Of a stretch of DNA of 64,000 nucleotides, positions 9,029 to 19,091 are shown in pieces. How positions within the stretch are numbered: the first letter of the stretch is position 1; each line of letters opens with the position of its first letter. Source of the stretch: Stutzerimonas zhaodongensis. GTDB lineage: Bacteria; Pseudomonadota; Gammaproteobacteria; Pseudomonadales; Pseudomonadaceae. The stretch lies in contig NZ_RFFM01000001.1 of the NCBI RefSeq assembly GCF_003696365.1, positions 620,001-684,000 on the forward strand, in the 5' to 3' direction. The position numbers and the translations under genes were made by a program. The notes beneath the pieces were generated by a model. It was given only the letters and a program-made list of their open reading frames with translations. It did no database searches and had not been told where the DNA came from.

Positions 9029-10918
9029 ATGTCGCAGCCGATTCCCCTCAAGGACCATGAAAAGGACGCCCGTCTGGTGCGTCAGCGGGTGATTGTGGGC
9101 GGTGCGCTGGTATTGCTGCTGATCGGTGTTCTGATCGCGCGGCTCTATTACCTGCAGGTCGTGCAGTACGAGCATCATTCGACGCTATCGGAAAACAATC
9201 GTGTTCATGTCCAGCCGATCCCGCCTAATCGTGGGCTGATTTTCGACCGCGCCGGCAAGATCATCGCCGACAACCGCCCCAGCTTCAGTCTTACGGTGAC
9301 TCGTGAGCGCGCCGAAGACTGGCGTAAGACGCTGGACACGGTCGTCGAGGTGCTGGAGCTTTCCAGCGAAGAGCGCGCGCTGTTCGAGAAGCGGGTATTG
9401 CAGGGGCGGCGGCCGTTCGAACCGGTGCCGATCATGTATGAGCTGTCCGAAGAACAGATCGCGCGCATTGCGGTGGATCAGTTCCGCCTTCCTGGCGTGG
9501 AGGTGGCGGCGCAGCTGGTCCGCCATTACCCAGAGGGCAAGCATTTTGCGCACTCGGTCGGCTATGTCGGTCGGATCAACGAGGCGGAGGTCAAGCAGCT
9601 CGACCCTGTCAATTACAGCGGCACGCACCACATCGGCAAGACGGGCGTCGAGCGTTTCTACGAAGATGTTCTGCACGGTCAGGTGGGTTACGAGGAAGTC
9701 GAAACCAACGCGCGCGGCCGAGTGTTGCGGGTACTCAAACGCACCGATCCTATTCCCGGAAAAGACATTACCCTGACGCTTGATCTCGAGCTGCAGGAGG
9801 CAGCCGAGGACGCGCTTGCGGGGCGGCGCGGCGCTATCGTCGCGTTGCAGCCGTCTACCGGCGAAGTGCTGGCGATGGTCAGTCAGCCCAGCTTCGACCC
9901 GAACCTGTTTGTCACAGGCATCAGCTTCAAAGCCTACGGCGAGTTACGCGACTCGATCGATCAGCCACTGTTCAATCGCGTCTTACGCGGCCTTTACCCG
10001 CCCGGGTCGACGATCAAGCCGATGATGGCGGTGGCGGGGCTGGATACTGGTGTTGTTACCAAGAACACGCGGGTATTCGATCCAGGCTTTTTCCAGCTTC
10101 CCAACGTAAAGCACAAATATCGCAACTGGAACCGCGGCGGTGACGGCTGGGTGGATCTGGAAGTCGCGATCATGCGTTCCAACGACACCTACTTTTACGA
10201 TATGGCGCACAAGATGGGCATCGACCGGATGCATGAGTACATGACCCGCTTCGGTATCGGTCAGCGAGTGTCGCTGGACATGTTCGAGGAAACCGCGGGC
10301 CTGATGCCGTCCCGAGATTGGAAGCGTGCACGGTACCGCCAGGCGTGGTATCCGGGCGAGACGGTGATTCTGGGAATCGGCCAGGGCTACATGCAGACGA
10401 CACCGCTGCAGTTGGCACAGGCGACCGCGCTGATGGCTACCCGTGGCAAGTGGATCAGGCCGCACTTGGCGAAAAGCATCGAAGGCGGTTCGGCTTCCGA
10501 CCCGGAACCCATTCCCGACATCGAATTGCGAGACCCGAGCTATTGGGATGCAGCGATTCGCGGTATGGAGCAGGTGTTGCACGGCGCGCGCGGCACGGCG
10601 AAGAAAGTCGGCGATACCTCCACCTATCGCATCGCCGGCAAGAGTGGCACCGCGCAGGTAGTCGCCATCAAGCAGGGTGAGCGCTATGACAGTGGCAAGC
10701 TCAACGAGCGTCATCGTGACCATGCGCTGTTCGTTGCATTTGCGCCGGTGCATGACCCGCAGATCGCCGTAGCGGTCATGGTCGAAAACGGCGAGTCCGG
10801 TTCCGGTGTCGCGGCGCCGGTTGCCAAGCAGGTCATGGACGCCTGGCTGCTGGACGCTGATGGCAAGTTGAAAACCGAGTATGCGATGCCGCTTACCGCA
10901 GAAGGGTCCAGGCCATGA
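9029..10918 (+). CDS. mrdA: Penicillin-binding protein 2 (elongasome transpeptidase)
   Basis: 629 residues. One N-terminal membrane anchor (about residues 22-45), a dimerisation/pedestal domain, then a class B transpeptidase domain with GSTIKP (active Ser), SND (MRSNDTYFYDMA) and KSGTAQV. It crosslinks peptidoglycan during lateral wall growth, acting with RodA and MreBCD in the periplasm. The 3' end overlaps the rodA start (ATGA), so the two partners are coupled. Confidence 0.97.
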   Translation: MSQPIPLKDHEKDARLVRQRVIVGGALVLLLIGVLIARLYYLQVVQYEHHSTLSENNRVHVQPIPPNRGLIFDRAGKIIADNRPSFSLTVTRERAEDWRKTLDTVVEVLELSSEERALFEKRVLQGRRPFEPVPIMYELSEEQIARIAVDQFRLPGVEVAAQLVRHYPEGKHFAHSVGYVGRINEAEVKQLDPVNYSGTHHIGKTGVERFYEDVLHGQVGYEEVETNARGRVLRVLKRTDPIPGKDITLTLDLELQEAAEDALAGRRGAIVALQPSTGEVLAMVSQPSFDPNLFVTGISFKAYGELRDSIDQPLFNRVLRGLYPPGSTIKPMMAVAGLDTGVVTKNTRVFDPGFFQLPNVKHKYRNWNRGGDGWVDLEVAIMRSNDTYFYDMAHKMGIDRMHEYMTRFGIGQRVSLDMFEETAGLMPSRDWKRARYRQAWYPGETVILGIGQGYMQTTPLQLAQATALMATRGKWIRPHLAKSIEGGSASDPEPIPDIELRDPSYWDAAIRGMEQVLHGARGTAKKVGDTSTYRIAGKSGTAQVVAIKQGERYDSGKLNERHRDHALFVAFAPVHDPQIAVAVMVENGESGSGVAAPVAKQVMDAWLLDADGKLKTEYAMPLTAEGSRP

Positions 10919-12060
10919 GTGGTACGTTCGATCGGACTCTTTCCACTACGGATGTCATGCGTCGCCGAGCGAGCCTGTTGCAACGGATGCACATCGATGG
11001 CGTGCTGCTGCTGCTTTTGCTGCTGCTCGCGGCAGGCAGCCTTTTTGTTCTCTATTCGGCGGGCGGGAAGAATTGGGACCTGCTGATAAAGCAGGCGACG
11101 TCCTACGGTGTTGGCCTGGGCGCCATGCTTGTCATCGCGCAGTTCGAGCCAAGATTGATGGCCCGCTGGGTCCCGCTCGGTTATCTGGCGGTGGTGGCCC
11201 TGCTGGTAGCAGTGGAGTTCGTCGGGTACACCGCGATGGGGGCGACTCGCTGGATCAATATTCCTGGGGTGATCCGCTTTCAGCCTTCGGAATTCATGAA
11301 AATCATCATGCCGATGACCATCGCCTGGTACCTCTCTGGTCGGGCATTGCCGCCGGGGATCAAGCACACGATGGTCAGTCTTGGTCTGATCCTGACGCCG
11401 TTCGTGCTCATCCTGAAACAGCCGGATCTGGGTACGGCGCTGCTGGTGTTGGTGTCCGGCGCTTTCGTTCTGTTTATCGCCGGGCTGAAATGGCGCTGGA
11501 TACTGAGTGCGATTGCGGCTCTCGTTCCGGTCGCCGTGGGCATGTGGTACTTCGTGCTGCACAACTACCAGAAGCAACGGGTGCTTACCTTTCTTGACCC
11601 TGAAAGCGACCCGCTGGGTACCGGCTGGAACATCATTCAGTCCAAGGCCGCAATCGGTTCTGGCGGAGTGTTCGGCAAGGGCTGGTTGTTGGGCACCCAA
11701 TCGCACCTGGATTTTTTGCCCGAAAGCCACACGGACTTTATCATTGCGGTCCTTGCCGAGGAGTTCGGCCTGGTTGGTGTCTGCTTGCTGTTGTTCGTTT
11801 ATATGCTCTTGATCGCGCGGGGTCTGGTGATAACGACCCAGGCTCAGACCCTGTTCGGTAAGTTGCTGGCGGGGGCGCTGACCATGACGTTTTTCGTTTA
11901 CGTGTTCATCAATATCGGTATGGTCAGCGGGTTGTTGCCTGTCGTAGGGGTGCCGTTGCCCTTTATCAGTTTTGGTGGCACTTCATTGGTGACCCTGCTA
12001 TCAGGGTTTGGGGTTTTGATGTCGATTCACACCCATCGCAAGTGGATCGCGCAGGTTTGA
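10915..12060 (+). CDS. rodA: Rod-shape SEDS peptidoglycan glycosyltransferase RodA
   Basis: 381 residues with about ten membrane segments. SEDS signatures: RWINIPG, FQPSEFMK, KQPDLGTALL, and the C-terminal GLLPVVGVPLPFISFGGTS. It polymerises glycan strands from lipid II together with PBP2. Its start overlaps mrdA by four bases. The mltB gene follows within 6 bp. Confidence 0.97.
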   Translation: MSGTFDRTLSTTDVMRRRASLLQRMHIDGVLLLLLLLLAAGSLFVLYSAGGKNWDLLIKQATSYGVGLGAMLVIAQFEPRLMARWVPLGYLAVVALLVAVEFVGYTAMGATRWINIPGVIRFQPSEFMKIIMPMTIAWYLSGRALPPGIKHTMVSLGLILTPFVLILKQPDLGTALLVLVSGAFVLFIAGLKWRWILSAIAALVPVAVGMWYFVLHNYQKQRVLTFLDPESDPLGTGWNIIQSKAAIGSGGVFGKGWLLGTQSHLDFLPESHTDFIIAVLAEEFGLVGVCLLLFVYMLLIARGLVITTQAQTLFGKLLAGALTMTFFVYVFINIGMVSGLLPVVGVPLPFISFGGTSLVTLLSGFGVLMSIHTHRKWIAQV

Positions 12061-12065
12061 TTAGA

Positions 12066-13091
12066 GTGAATTTCTTGAATCCATTACAACGTGGCTGGTT
12101 GGCACGAGTGCTCTGCGGAGCGGGTCTGTTTGGTGCGCTCGGCGGTACTCCGGTGGCTTTGGCCGCCGATTATCAGGGCGAGAAAGTAGCGGAATTCGTG
12201 CGTGAGATGACTGAGGATTACGGCTTTGCCAGCGAACAGCTGGTGGGCTTGTTGGCTCAGGCCGAGCGCAAACAGGCGATTCTGGACGCGATCTCCCGCC
12301 CGGCGGAGCGCGTCAAGCCGTGGAAGGAATACCGGCCGATCTTCATGACTGACTCGCGGATCGCTCAGGGAGTCGATTTCTGGCGAGAAAACGAAGCTGC
12401 ATTAACCCGCGCTGAGCAGGAATTTGGCGTGCCGGCTGAGGTGATCGTCGCGATCATCGGTGTCGAAACCTTTTACGGCCGTAATACCGGCAACTATCGC
12501 GTGATCGATGCGCTGTCGACGTTGGGCTTCGATTACCCCCCCAGGCAGCCGTTCTTCCGCCAGCAGCTCAAGGAATTCCTGCTGCTTACGCGCGAAGAGC
12601 AGGTCGATCCGCTCGCCCTGACCGGGTCCTACGCTGGCGCGATGGGACTGCCACAGTTCATGCCGAGCAGCTTCCGCGCCTATGCGGTGGACTTTGACGA
12701 GGATGGTCGGATCGACATCTGGAAGAACCCGGTCGACGCCATCGGTAGCGCTGCCAACTATTTCAAGCAACACGGCTGGAAAGCCGGCGCGCCGGTGGTT
12801 GCGAGGGCGAGCGTGAAAGGTGAGCGGTACAGCGAAGGCCTGACCGAAGGTCTGGAGCCGGTCAAGAACGCCGCCGAATTGCGAGCGCTGGGTTGGCAAT
12901 GGAAGACTCCCTCACCGATGGCAGACGAAACTGCGGTGACCGCTTTCCGTCTCGATGGCGCGCAGGGCGAGGAGTACTGGGTAGGCTTGCCGAACTTTTA
13001 TGTCATCACTCGCTATAACCGCAGTGTGATGTACGCCATGGCTGTTCATCAGCTTGCCGATCAGTTGGCCAAGGCGCGGGGCGCGCAATGA
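12066..13091 (+). CDS. mltB: Membrane-bound lytic transglycosylase B family protein (SltB1/MltB type)
   Basis: About 341 residues from GTG at 12066; an in-frame ATG at 12042 lies inside rodA and is less likely. A signal peptide ends near VALAAD, with no lipobox, so a soluble periplasmic form is expected. The GH103 domain shows GVETFYGRNTGNYRVIDAL with the catalytic Glu, then YAGAMGLPQFMPSSF and DFDEDGRIDIW. The enzyme cleaves MurNAc-GlcNAc bonds to 1,6-anhydro products. It sits between rodA and rlpA, linking it to wall growth. Confidence 0.93.
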   Translation: MNFLNPLQRGWLARVLCGAGLFGALGGTPVALAADYQGEKVAEFVREMTEDYGFASEQLVGLLAQAERKQAILDAISRPAERVKPWKEYRPIFMTDSRIAQGVDFWRENEAALTRAEQEFGVPAEVIVAIIGVETFYGRNTGNYRVIDALSTLGFDYPPRQPFFRQQLKEFLLLTREEQVDPLALTGSYAGAMGLPQFMPSSFRAYAVDFDEDGRIDIWKNPVDAIGSAANYFKQHGWKAGAPVVARASVKGERYSEGLTEGLEPVKNAAELRALGWQWKTPSPMADETAVTAFRLDGAQGEEYWVGLPNFYVITRYNRSVMYAMAVHQLADQLAKARGAQ

Positions 13092-14071
13092 ACGCACGTC
13101 TACTTGCGGCAGCAGCGGTCGCCGCCTTTGTTGCCGGTTGTTCCTCGTCTCCAGCGCCGCAGGCGCCCGCGCCGACGCCGAGCAAGGGCATCAGCGGGCC
13201 CGGTGACTACACCCGCCCTCACAAGGACGGTGCTCCCTGGTGGGACGTGGATGTCTCCCGCATTCCCGATGCGACACCGGTGCCGCATAACGGACCGTTC
13301 AAGGCCAATCCCTATACGGTGCTGGGCAAGACCTATTACCCGATCGGTGACGGGCGTAGATATCAAGAGACTGGTATTGCCTCCTGGTATGGAACCAAGT
13401 TTCACGGTCAGCCTACCGCTAACGGCGAAAAGTACGATCTGTATGGAATGAGCGCCGCTCATAAGACTTTGCCATTGCCCAGCTACGTTCGGGTGACCAG
13501 CTTGGACAACGGCAAGAGCGTGGTACTGCGGGTCAATGATCGCGGACCCTTCTACTCGGATCGGATCATCGACCTGTCCTTTGCCGCCGCAAAGAAGCTG
13601 GGCTATGCAGAAACCGGAACCGCTCGGGTCAAAGTTGAAGGCATCGATCCGGAACAGTGGTGGGCCGAGCGCGGGCAGAAAGCGCCGCTGGTGCTTGCCC
13701 AACCGCAGAAGGCTGCTGGCCAGCCGGCCAAAACCGGGCTCTCCCAGCCGGTTGAGCAATACACCCCGCCACCTATGCAGCATGCGGGCGCAACGGTGCC
13801 GGTGGAGGTTGAGAGGAACGCCCCGAGTACGGGATCAGGGATGTTCCTGCAGGTAGGCGCGTTTGCCAATCCAGACGCCGCGCAGTTGCTGCGTGACAAG
13901 CTGAGCAGCATGACGCAAGCCCCGGTATTCGTCAGTTCCGTGGTGCGCCAGGAGCAGATCCTGCACCGGGTGCGCCTGGGGCCTATCAGCTCTGCGGATG
14001 AGGCGGCTCGGCTCGAGCAGACGGTCCGTCTGGCTAACCTGGGTAATCCACGGCGAGTGCAGGGCGACTGA
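13088..14071 (+). CDS. rlpA: Septal-ring lytic transglycosylase lipoprotein RlpA
   Basis: 327 residues. A lipoprotein signal with lipobox VAGC near residue 18, a Pro-rich linker, a double-psi beta-barrel domain at about 92-185 (GIASWYGTKFHGQPTANGE, AAHKTLPLPSYVRV, VNDRGPF) and a C-terminal SPOR domain (about 250-325, MFLQVGAFAN) that binds denuded glycans. In P. aeruginosa RlpA digests naked glycan strands at septa; the catalytic Glu and Asp segments are present. The ATG overlaps the mltB stop (ATGA). Confidence 0.95.
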   Translation: MNARLLAAAAVAAFVAGCSSSPAPQAPAPTPSKGISGPGDYTRPHKDGAPWWDVDVSRIPDATPVPHNGPFKANPYTVLGKTYYPIGDGRRYQETGIASWYGTKFHGQPTANGEKYDLYGMSAAHKTLPLPSYVRVTSLDNGKSVVLRVNDRGPFYSDRIIDLSFAAAKKLGYAETGTARVKVEGIDPEQWWAERGQKAPLVLAQPQKAAGQPAKTGLSQPVEQYTPPPMQHAGATVPVEVERNAPSTGSGMFLQVGAFANPDAAQLLRDKLSSMTQAPVFVSSVVRQEQILHRVRLGPISSADEAARLEQTVRLANLGNPRRVQGD

Positions 14072-14141
14072 GCTGCTGCTCCCGTTTAATTGATGACGCC
14101 GCTACAAATTCTTTTGCCATAGCAAACACTCTGAGAGAGCA

Positions 14142-15299
14142 ATGACTACCACCACCTTCGTGCATCGCCTGTTTCTCCTCACCGTTCTGGCCGTGGCGCC
14201 GGCAGCCTGGGCTGAGCAGATCATTCCCTCGCCGCCGCAGCTGGCAGCGAAGTCCTATGTCCTGATGGATGCGGCCAGCGGCAAGGTGCTGGTCGAGAAT
14301 GCCGGCGACGAGCGCTTGCCACCTGCCAGCCTGACGAAGCTGATGACTGCCTACATCGCCACACTGGAAATCCAGAAGGGTCAGATCTCCGAAAGCGATA
14401 TGGTCACGATCAGCGAGAAAGCCTGGCGTACGGGTGGCTCGCGCATGTTCATCCAGGTCAACACCCAGGTATCGGTGGATGACCTGCTGCATGGCATCAT
14501 CATTCAATCCGGCAACGACGCCAGCGTGGCGATGGCTGAGCACATCGCGGGCAGCGAAGAAGCGTTCGCTGACCTCATGAACAGCACCGCGCAGCGGCTG
14601 GGAATGACCAATACGCATTTCATGAACGCCACTGGGCTGCCCCATCCTGAGCATTACTCATCGGCGTCCGACATGGCAAAGCTGGCCCGCGCCATCATCT
14701 ATGAAGATCCTGCTCACTACGGGATTTATGCGCAGAAAGAGTTCTTCTGGAACAACATCAAGCAGCCCAACCGCAATCTGCTGCTATGGCGTGACAAGAC
14801 GGTCGACGGGCTGAAAACGGGTCACACCGAGGAAGCTGGCTACTGCCTGGTCGCCTCAGCCGTTCGTGACGACATGCGTCTGATCACATCTGTTTTCGGC
14901 ACCAACAGCGAGCAATCTCGCGCTGCGGAAACCCAGAAGCTGCTGACTTACGGCTTCCGCTTCTTTGAAACTCGAACCTTTTACAAGAAGGGCGTAGAGC
15001 TGGCGCAGTCACGCGTTTGGAAAGGTGAGCAGGACCAGGTCAGCGCCGGATTGGCGAATGACCTGACGCTCACCGTACCGCGCGGTCAACTTGATAAGTT
15101 GCAAGCCGGCCTGACCTTCAACCCTGAACTGACCGCGCCTATTCAGCAAGGCGACGTCGTGGGCAAGGTCGAGGTCAGTCTTGATGGCCAGGTATTGCAA
15201 AGCACCGACCTGATCGCGTTGCAAGCCGTCGAAGAGGGCGGCCTCTTCCGACGCGTGTGGGATAGCATTCGGCTGTTCTTCTTCAATCTATTCAACTGA
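14142..15299 (+). CDS. dacA: D-alanyl-D-alanine carboxypeptidase (PBP5/6 type)
   Basis: 385 residues, signal peptide ending near AWAEQ. Active-site motifs are SLTK ([13 protein letters not shown]), SGN ([12 protein letters not shown]) and KTG ([13 protein letters not shown]). A C-terminal beta domain and an amphipathic end ([15 protein letters not shown]) for membrane attachment follow. It trims the terminal D-Ala from pentapeptides and limits crosslinking. The GAGAGAG segment before 14142 gives the ribosome-binding site. Neighbours ybeD and lipB are as in E. coli. Confidence 0.96.
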   Translation: MTTTTFVHRLFLLTVLAVAPAAWAEQIIPSPPQLAAKSYVLMDAASGKVLVENAGDERLPPASLTKLMTAYIATLEIQKGQISESDMVTISEKAWRTGGSRMFIQVNTQVSVDDLLHGIIIQSGNDASVAMAEHIAGSEEAFADLMNSTAQRLGMTNTHFMNATGLPHPEHYSSASDMAKLARAIIYEDPAHYGIYAQKEFFWNNIKQPNRNLLLWRDKTVDGLKTGHTEEAGYCLVASAVRDDMRLITSVFGTNSEQSRAAETQKLLTYGFRFFETRTFYKKGVELAQSRVWKGEQDQVSAGLANDLTLTVPRGQLDKLQAGLTFNPELTAPIQQGDVVGKVEVSLDGQVLQSTDLIALQAVEEGGLFRRVWDSIRLFFFNLFN

Positions 15300-15358
15300 A
15301 CTCTGTAGCGCGCCCATGCCATCCGCAGGGCGCGCTTGCGGATCACGAGTCCGTCGTC

Positions 15359-15643
15359 ATGACTGAAAGCAAAAGCGAAACCCAGCCACCCAAAATAGAG
15401 TTTCCTTGCGAGCGCTACCCGATCAAGGTGATCGGAGACGCGGGTGAGGGGTTCAGCGAGGCAGTGGTCGAAGTGATCCGTCGCCATGCGCCTGATCTTG
15501 ATGAAACGACACTGGTGACGCGCGACAGCCGCAACGGGCGTTTCCTGTCTGTGCAGGTTCTGGTCACGGCGACAAGCGTTGAACAGCTGCAGGCGATTCA
15601 CGTCGATCTGCGCGCGACCGGGCGCGTGCATATGGTGCTCTGA
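15359..15643 (+). CDS. ybeD: UPF0250/DUF493 family protein YbeD
   Basis: 94 residues, conserved core [20 protein letters not shown] and a C-terminal [11 protein letters not shown]. Small ACT-like fold protein of unknown biochemical role that is found between dacA and lipB in many gammaproteobacteria, which suggests a link to lipoate metabolism. It is slightly longer at the N-terminus than E. coli YbeD. Confidence 0.93.
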   Translation: MTESKSETQPPKIEFPCERYPIKVIGDAGEGFSEAVVEVIRRHAPDLDETTLVTRDSRNGRFLSVQVLVTATSVEQLQAIHVDLRATGRVHMVL

Positions 15644-15713
15644 TGACTCCCTTGGCATTGACGAGGCGCGCTGATGTACTCGAGTGCGGATTCAGCGTTA
15701 GGGGTGATCGAGC

Positions 15714-16373
15714 GTGAGCGCAGGTGTGCTTGGCATTCGGGAGCTGGGGCTGGTGGACTATCAGCCCGCCTGGCAGGCCATGCAGCGTTTCACCAACGGC
15801 CGCGGGCCCGACTCCGCAGACGAGATCTGGCTGCTGCAACACCCTCGCGTTTTCACCCAGGGACAGGCCGGTAAGGCCGAGCATCTGCTGCTACCGGGCG
15901 ATATCCCTGTCGTGCAGGCCGATCGTGGTGGTCAGGTGACTTATCATGGCCCAGGCCAACTTGTGTGCTATCTGATGCTGGATGTCAGGCGACTCGGAAT
16001 CGGGGTGCGCGAGCTCGTGAGCCGCATCGAGCATAGCCTCATAGATCTGCTCGCCAGCTACGAGGTGCAGGCGGTATCCAAGCCAGACGCACCAGGTGTC
16101 TATGTCGACGGAGCGAAGATCGCATCGCTTGGCTTGCGAATCCGAAACGGGCGCTCGTTTCATGGTCTGGCGCTAAACGTCGATATGGATCTTGAGCCTT
16201 TCGGACGGATCAACCCCTGCGGTTACGCGGGCATGGCCATGACCCAGCTGGCCGATCTGGTCTCCGGGCCGATAGCGTTATCCGAAGTCGGTGCCCGCCT
16301 GAGTGAACAGCTGGTCAAGCATCTCGGGTACGCGCAGCAACAAGCCCTGACAGGCTTAGCCATAGACTGTTAA
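15714..16373 (+). CDS. lipB: Lipoyl(octanoyl) transferase
   Basis: 219 residues, GTG start at 15714. Moves octanoyl from acyl carrier protein to lipoyl domains. Motifs: [16 protein letters not shown], the catalytic Lys in [25 protein letters not shown] and the catalytic Cys in INPCGY. It faces lipA, the next enzyme of the pathway, on the other strand. Confidence 0.97.
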   Translation: MSAGVLGIRELGLVDYQPAWQAMQRFTNGRGPDSADEIWLLQHPRVFTQGQAGKAEHLLLPGDIPVVQADRGGQVTYHGPGQLVCYLMLDVRRLGIGVRELVSRIEHSLIDLLASYEVQAVSKPDAPGVYVDGAKIASLGLRIRNGRSFHGLALNVDMDLEPFGRINPCGYAGMAMTQLADLVSGPIALSEVGARLSEQLVKHLGYAQQQALTGLAIDC

Positions 16374-16408
16374 GCCGGGCCTACCCAGCGGGTCATTTTG
16401 GTACCAAC

Positions 16409-16449
16409 GTCTCCCCCCAGGCGAAGCCCAGAGGTAAGCCTTGGGAGAC
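16409..16449. terminator. Imperfect inverted repeat between convergent lipB and lipA
   Basis: Arms of GTCTCCC and GGGAGAC, extended by AGGC/GCCT with a small bulge, flank a 15-nt centre. It lies in the 80-bp gap between two convergent stops, the expected place for a shared terminator, but has no U-tract on either side. Confidence 0.4.
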
Positions 16450-16453
16450 CTGA

Positions 16454-17506
16454 TCAGCTCAGGTTGAGCGCCGGAATCAGGCTGCTGTCGAACGGCTGGC
16501 CCGGCACCGGTACTGGAGCAGCCAGGCCTAGATTATTCTTCTCGAATACGCGGTCGGCTCTATAGCTGGAGCGCACCAGCGGGCCAGCTGCGACTTCCAT
16601 GAAGCCTTTGGCTAAGCCGATATCGCGGAAGCGGTTGAATTCCTCGGGGCTGACCCAGCGCTTGACTGGCAAGTGGTTGCGGGTCGGTTGCAGGTACTGG
16701 CCGAGGGTAAGGATGTCCACGCCGATAGCGCGCAGGTCGTCCATGGTCTGCAGCACTTCCTCATCGCTCTCGCCCAAGCCGAGCATCAGACTGCTCTTGG
16801 TCAGCATCTCCGGGCGATGGCGCTTGGCATGCTCCAGCACGCGCAGGGTTTTCTCGTAGCCTGCCCGAGGGTCGCGCACCTCATGGGTGAGGCGCTTTAC
16901 CGTCTCGATGTTCTGCGCGAAGACTTCCAGGCCGGAGTCCGCTACGCGCTCGATGGCTTGCAGGTCGCCGTTGAAGTCAGGAGTCAGGGCTTCCACTACC
17001 ACCTGCGGGGTGCGGTCCTTGATGGCGCGCACACAGGCCGCGTAGTGACCGGCGCCGCCGTCGTCCAGGTCATCTCGGTCCACTGAGGTGAGCACGATAT
17101 AGCGCAGCGCCATCAGCTCTACCGACTTCGCGGTATTCTGTGGCTCTTCATGATCCAGCCAGCCGTTTGGATTACCGGTATCCACCGCGCAGAAGCGGCA
17201 CGCGCGGGTGCACACAGAGCCCATGAGCATGATCGTAGCGGTGCCGTTTGACCAGCATTCGCCCATGTTCGGGCAGTGGGATTCCTGGCATACGGTGCTG
17301 AGGCGGTGTTCGCCGACATTGCGCTTGACCGCTTCAAAGCGACTCCCGCTGGGTGCCTTGACCCGAAGCCACTTGGGCTTGGGTTCGAATACCTGGGGTT
17401 CGCTGGAGGCGCGGCGCTTCTGCCCGTCCTTGATTGCGGTGATGCCCTGAGTGGTGCGGAATTTATCGCCACTGGCAACTGTTTTGGGCTGGGAGATATC
17501 GGACAT
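16454..17506 (-). CDS. lipA: Lipoyl synthase
   Basis: 350 residues from ATG 17506 (a TTG two codons upstream is also possible). Radical-SAM enzyme inserting two sulfurs into octanoyl groups. It has the auxiliary cluster motif [12 protein letters not shown], the radical-SAM motif CTRACRFC and the conserved C-terminal RSSYRAD serine ligand region. Here it is convergent with lipB, so the two steps are on separate transcripts. Confidence 0.97.
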   Translation of the reverse strand: MSDISQPKTVASGDKFRTTQGITAIKDGQKRRASSEPQVFEPKPKWLRVKAPSGSRFEAVKRNVGEHRLSTVCQESHCPNMGECWSNGTATIMLMGSVCTRACRFCAVDTGNPNGWLDHEEPQNTAKSVELMALRYIVLTSVDRDDLDDGGAGHYAACVRAIKDRTPQVVVEALTPDFNGDLQAIERVADSGLEVFAQNIETVKRLTHEVRDPRAGYEKTLRVLEHAKRHRPEMLTKSSLMLGLGESDEEVLQTMDDLRAIGVDILTLGQYLQPTRNHLPVKRWVSPEEFNRFRDIGLAKGFMEVAAGPLVRSSYRADRVFEKNNLGLAAPVPVPGQPFDSSLIPALNLS

Positions 17507-17735
17507 CGGCAATCTGGGCTCCGCTAGAGGCTCCGTGGACGAGGCGGCTTGTGGCCGCCGCGCAGTTTATCACAGGCGCTGACCGTTCAGTCCGTGTAGC
17601 GAGGGTTGCCAAAGTCGCCGAGGCGGAAGTATCAGGCGGCTGTATTACCGTGTCGCATGAGCCGCCGAAGCCGCACACTTGTTTACGCAGAAGGCCCGCT
17701 GGGCAGGGAATTGCCGATTGGTTGAACCACGCTTA

Positions 17736-19031
17736 TCAAGGTCCCGCGCGCAGACGTCCAAGCAACTCCTGCGTAGGGTGTCCGTCTGCGGGCCAGCCCA
17801 ACTGTTGCTGGAACCTGCGAATGGCACTACGGGTGTTGGCGCCGATGATGCCGTCCGCCGTGCCTGGGTCGAAGCCTCGCTCGGTAAGCCTCTCCTGCAG
17901 CTCAAGGCGTTCGGAACGGCTCAAAGGTTGCTCCCCTTGTGGCCAGGTTCCACGGATCTGACCGGCGCCGTTGAAGCGCTCAGAAAGTAGGCCTATCGCT
18001 AACGCGTAAGACGATGAGTTGTTGTAGCGCAGGATTGCTCTGAAGTTGTCCAGAATCAGGAATGCCGGGCCGCGATAACCTGCTGGTAGCAGCAGGCTGG
18101 CGTTTGCATCCTCCATACCGGACGGCACGCCGCTCAGACCGAGTCGGCGCCATTCGGACAGTGGCTTACGGATGCTGTTATCAGCCTGCGCGTAGTCGAA
18201 ACCATCCGGCAAGCTGACCTCGAACCCCCAGGGCTGTCCAGTTTTCCAGCCCGACGCTTGTAGATAGTGGGCGGCGGAAGCCAAGGCGTCGGCAGAGCTG
18301 TTCCAGATGTCCCGGCGGCCGTCGCCGTCGAAATCCACCGCGTGGGTGTTATAGGTGGTGGGGATGAACTGGGTCTGGCCCATGGCGCCTGCCCAGGAGC
18401 CGCGAAGCTGGTCGGCGCTTACGTCGCCGTGCTGGAGAATCTCCAAAGCCGCGAGAAGTTGGCTTTTAGCGAAGCCTGGGCGCCTCCCTTCATGAGCAAG
18501 GGTAGCAAGAGAGCGAATCACGCCCTTGTCACCCATGATCTGCCCGAAGCTGCTCTCCAGTCCCCAGATCGCCACCAGCGTGTTGCGGTCGACGCCATAG
18601 CGGGCTTCTATGTCATTGAGAGTTGCTTGGTGCCGGTCCAGCAGGCTTTTGCCTCCGCTGACCCGTTGTTTTGACAGGGCGCCTTCCAGGTACTGCCAGA
18701 CCGGGCGGGTGAATTCTGGTTGGCTGCGATCCGCTGTGATGATGCTCGGGTCTGGGGTGACCCCGGCAAAGGCTCTGTCGAAGACCTTGGCAGATATGCC
18801 GGCTTGCAGCGCTTCGTTGCGGAACTCATCTCGCCACTGCTCGAAGCTTTGCTGCACAGGCTCGTCGGCAGGCGCGCTTATCTCGATCTCTGCAGCCGCA
18901 GGCGTTGAGGCGCTGGGTGCTATCTCTGCAGTTGGCACCACCGGTTCGGCCGCACACGCGACCATTATGCTCAGTGCTGATCCAGCGATCAGGGTGCGTA
19001 ACAACAGAACGGGAACGAAGGTGTAAAGCAT
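17736..19031 (-). CDS. MltB-family lytic transglycosylase lipoprotein with peptidoglycan-binding domain (SltH-like)
   Basis: 431 residues. The N-terminus has a hydrophobic segment ending in MVAC, a likely lipobox. The GH103 domain spans about 70-345: IWGLESSFGQIMGDKGV with the catalytic Glu, SWAGAMGQTQFIPTTY and DFDGDGRRDIW. A C-terminal PG_binding_1 domain follows (LQERLTERGFDPGTADGIIG, TRSAIRRFQ). It is longer than the window's other MltB-type enzyme and distinguished by this binding domain. A 230-bp gap separates it from lipA. Confidence 0.9.
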   Translation of the reverse strand: MLYTFVPVLLLRTLIAGSALSIMVACAAEPVVPTAEIAPSASTPAAAEIEISAPADEPVQQSFEQWRDEFRNEALQAGISAKVFDRAFAGVTPDPSIITADRSQPEFTRPVWQYLEGALSKQRVSGGKSLLDRHQATLNDIEARYGVDRNTLVAIWGLESSFGQIMGDKGVIRSLATLAHEGRRPGFAKSQLLAALEILQHGDVSADQLRGSWAGAMGQTQFIPTTYNTHAVDFDGDGRRDIWNSSADALASAAHYLQASGWKTGQPWGFEVSLPDGFDYAQADNSIRKPLSEWRRLGLSGVPSGMEDANASLLLPAGYRGPAFLILDNFRAILRYNNSSSYALAIGLLSERFNGAGQIRGTWPQGEQPLSRSERLELQERLTERGFDPGTADGIIGANTRSAIRRFQQQLGWPADGHPTQELLGRLRAGP

Positions 19032-19091
19032 GCACCAATCTCGGCAAGTCTTCGGCAGGCGACATTATCACGCTTTGAATGCCTTGGCTTT

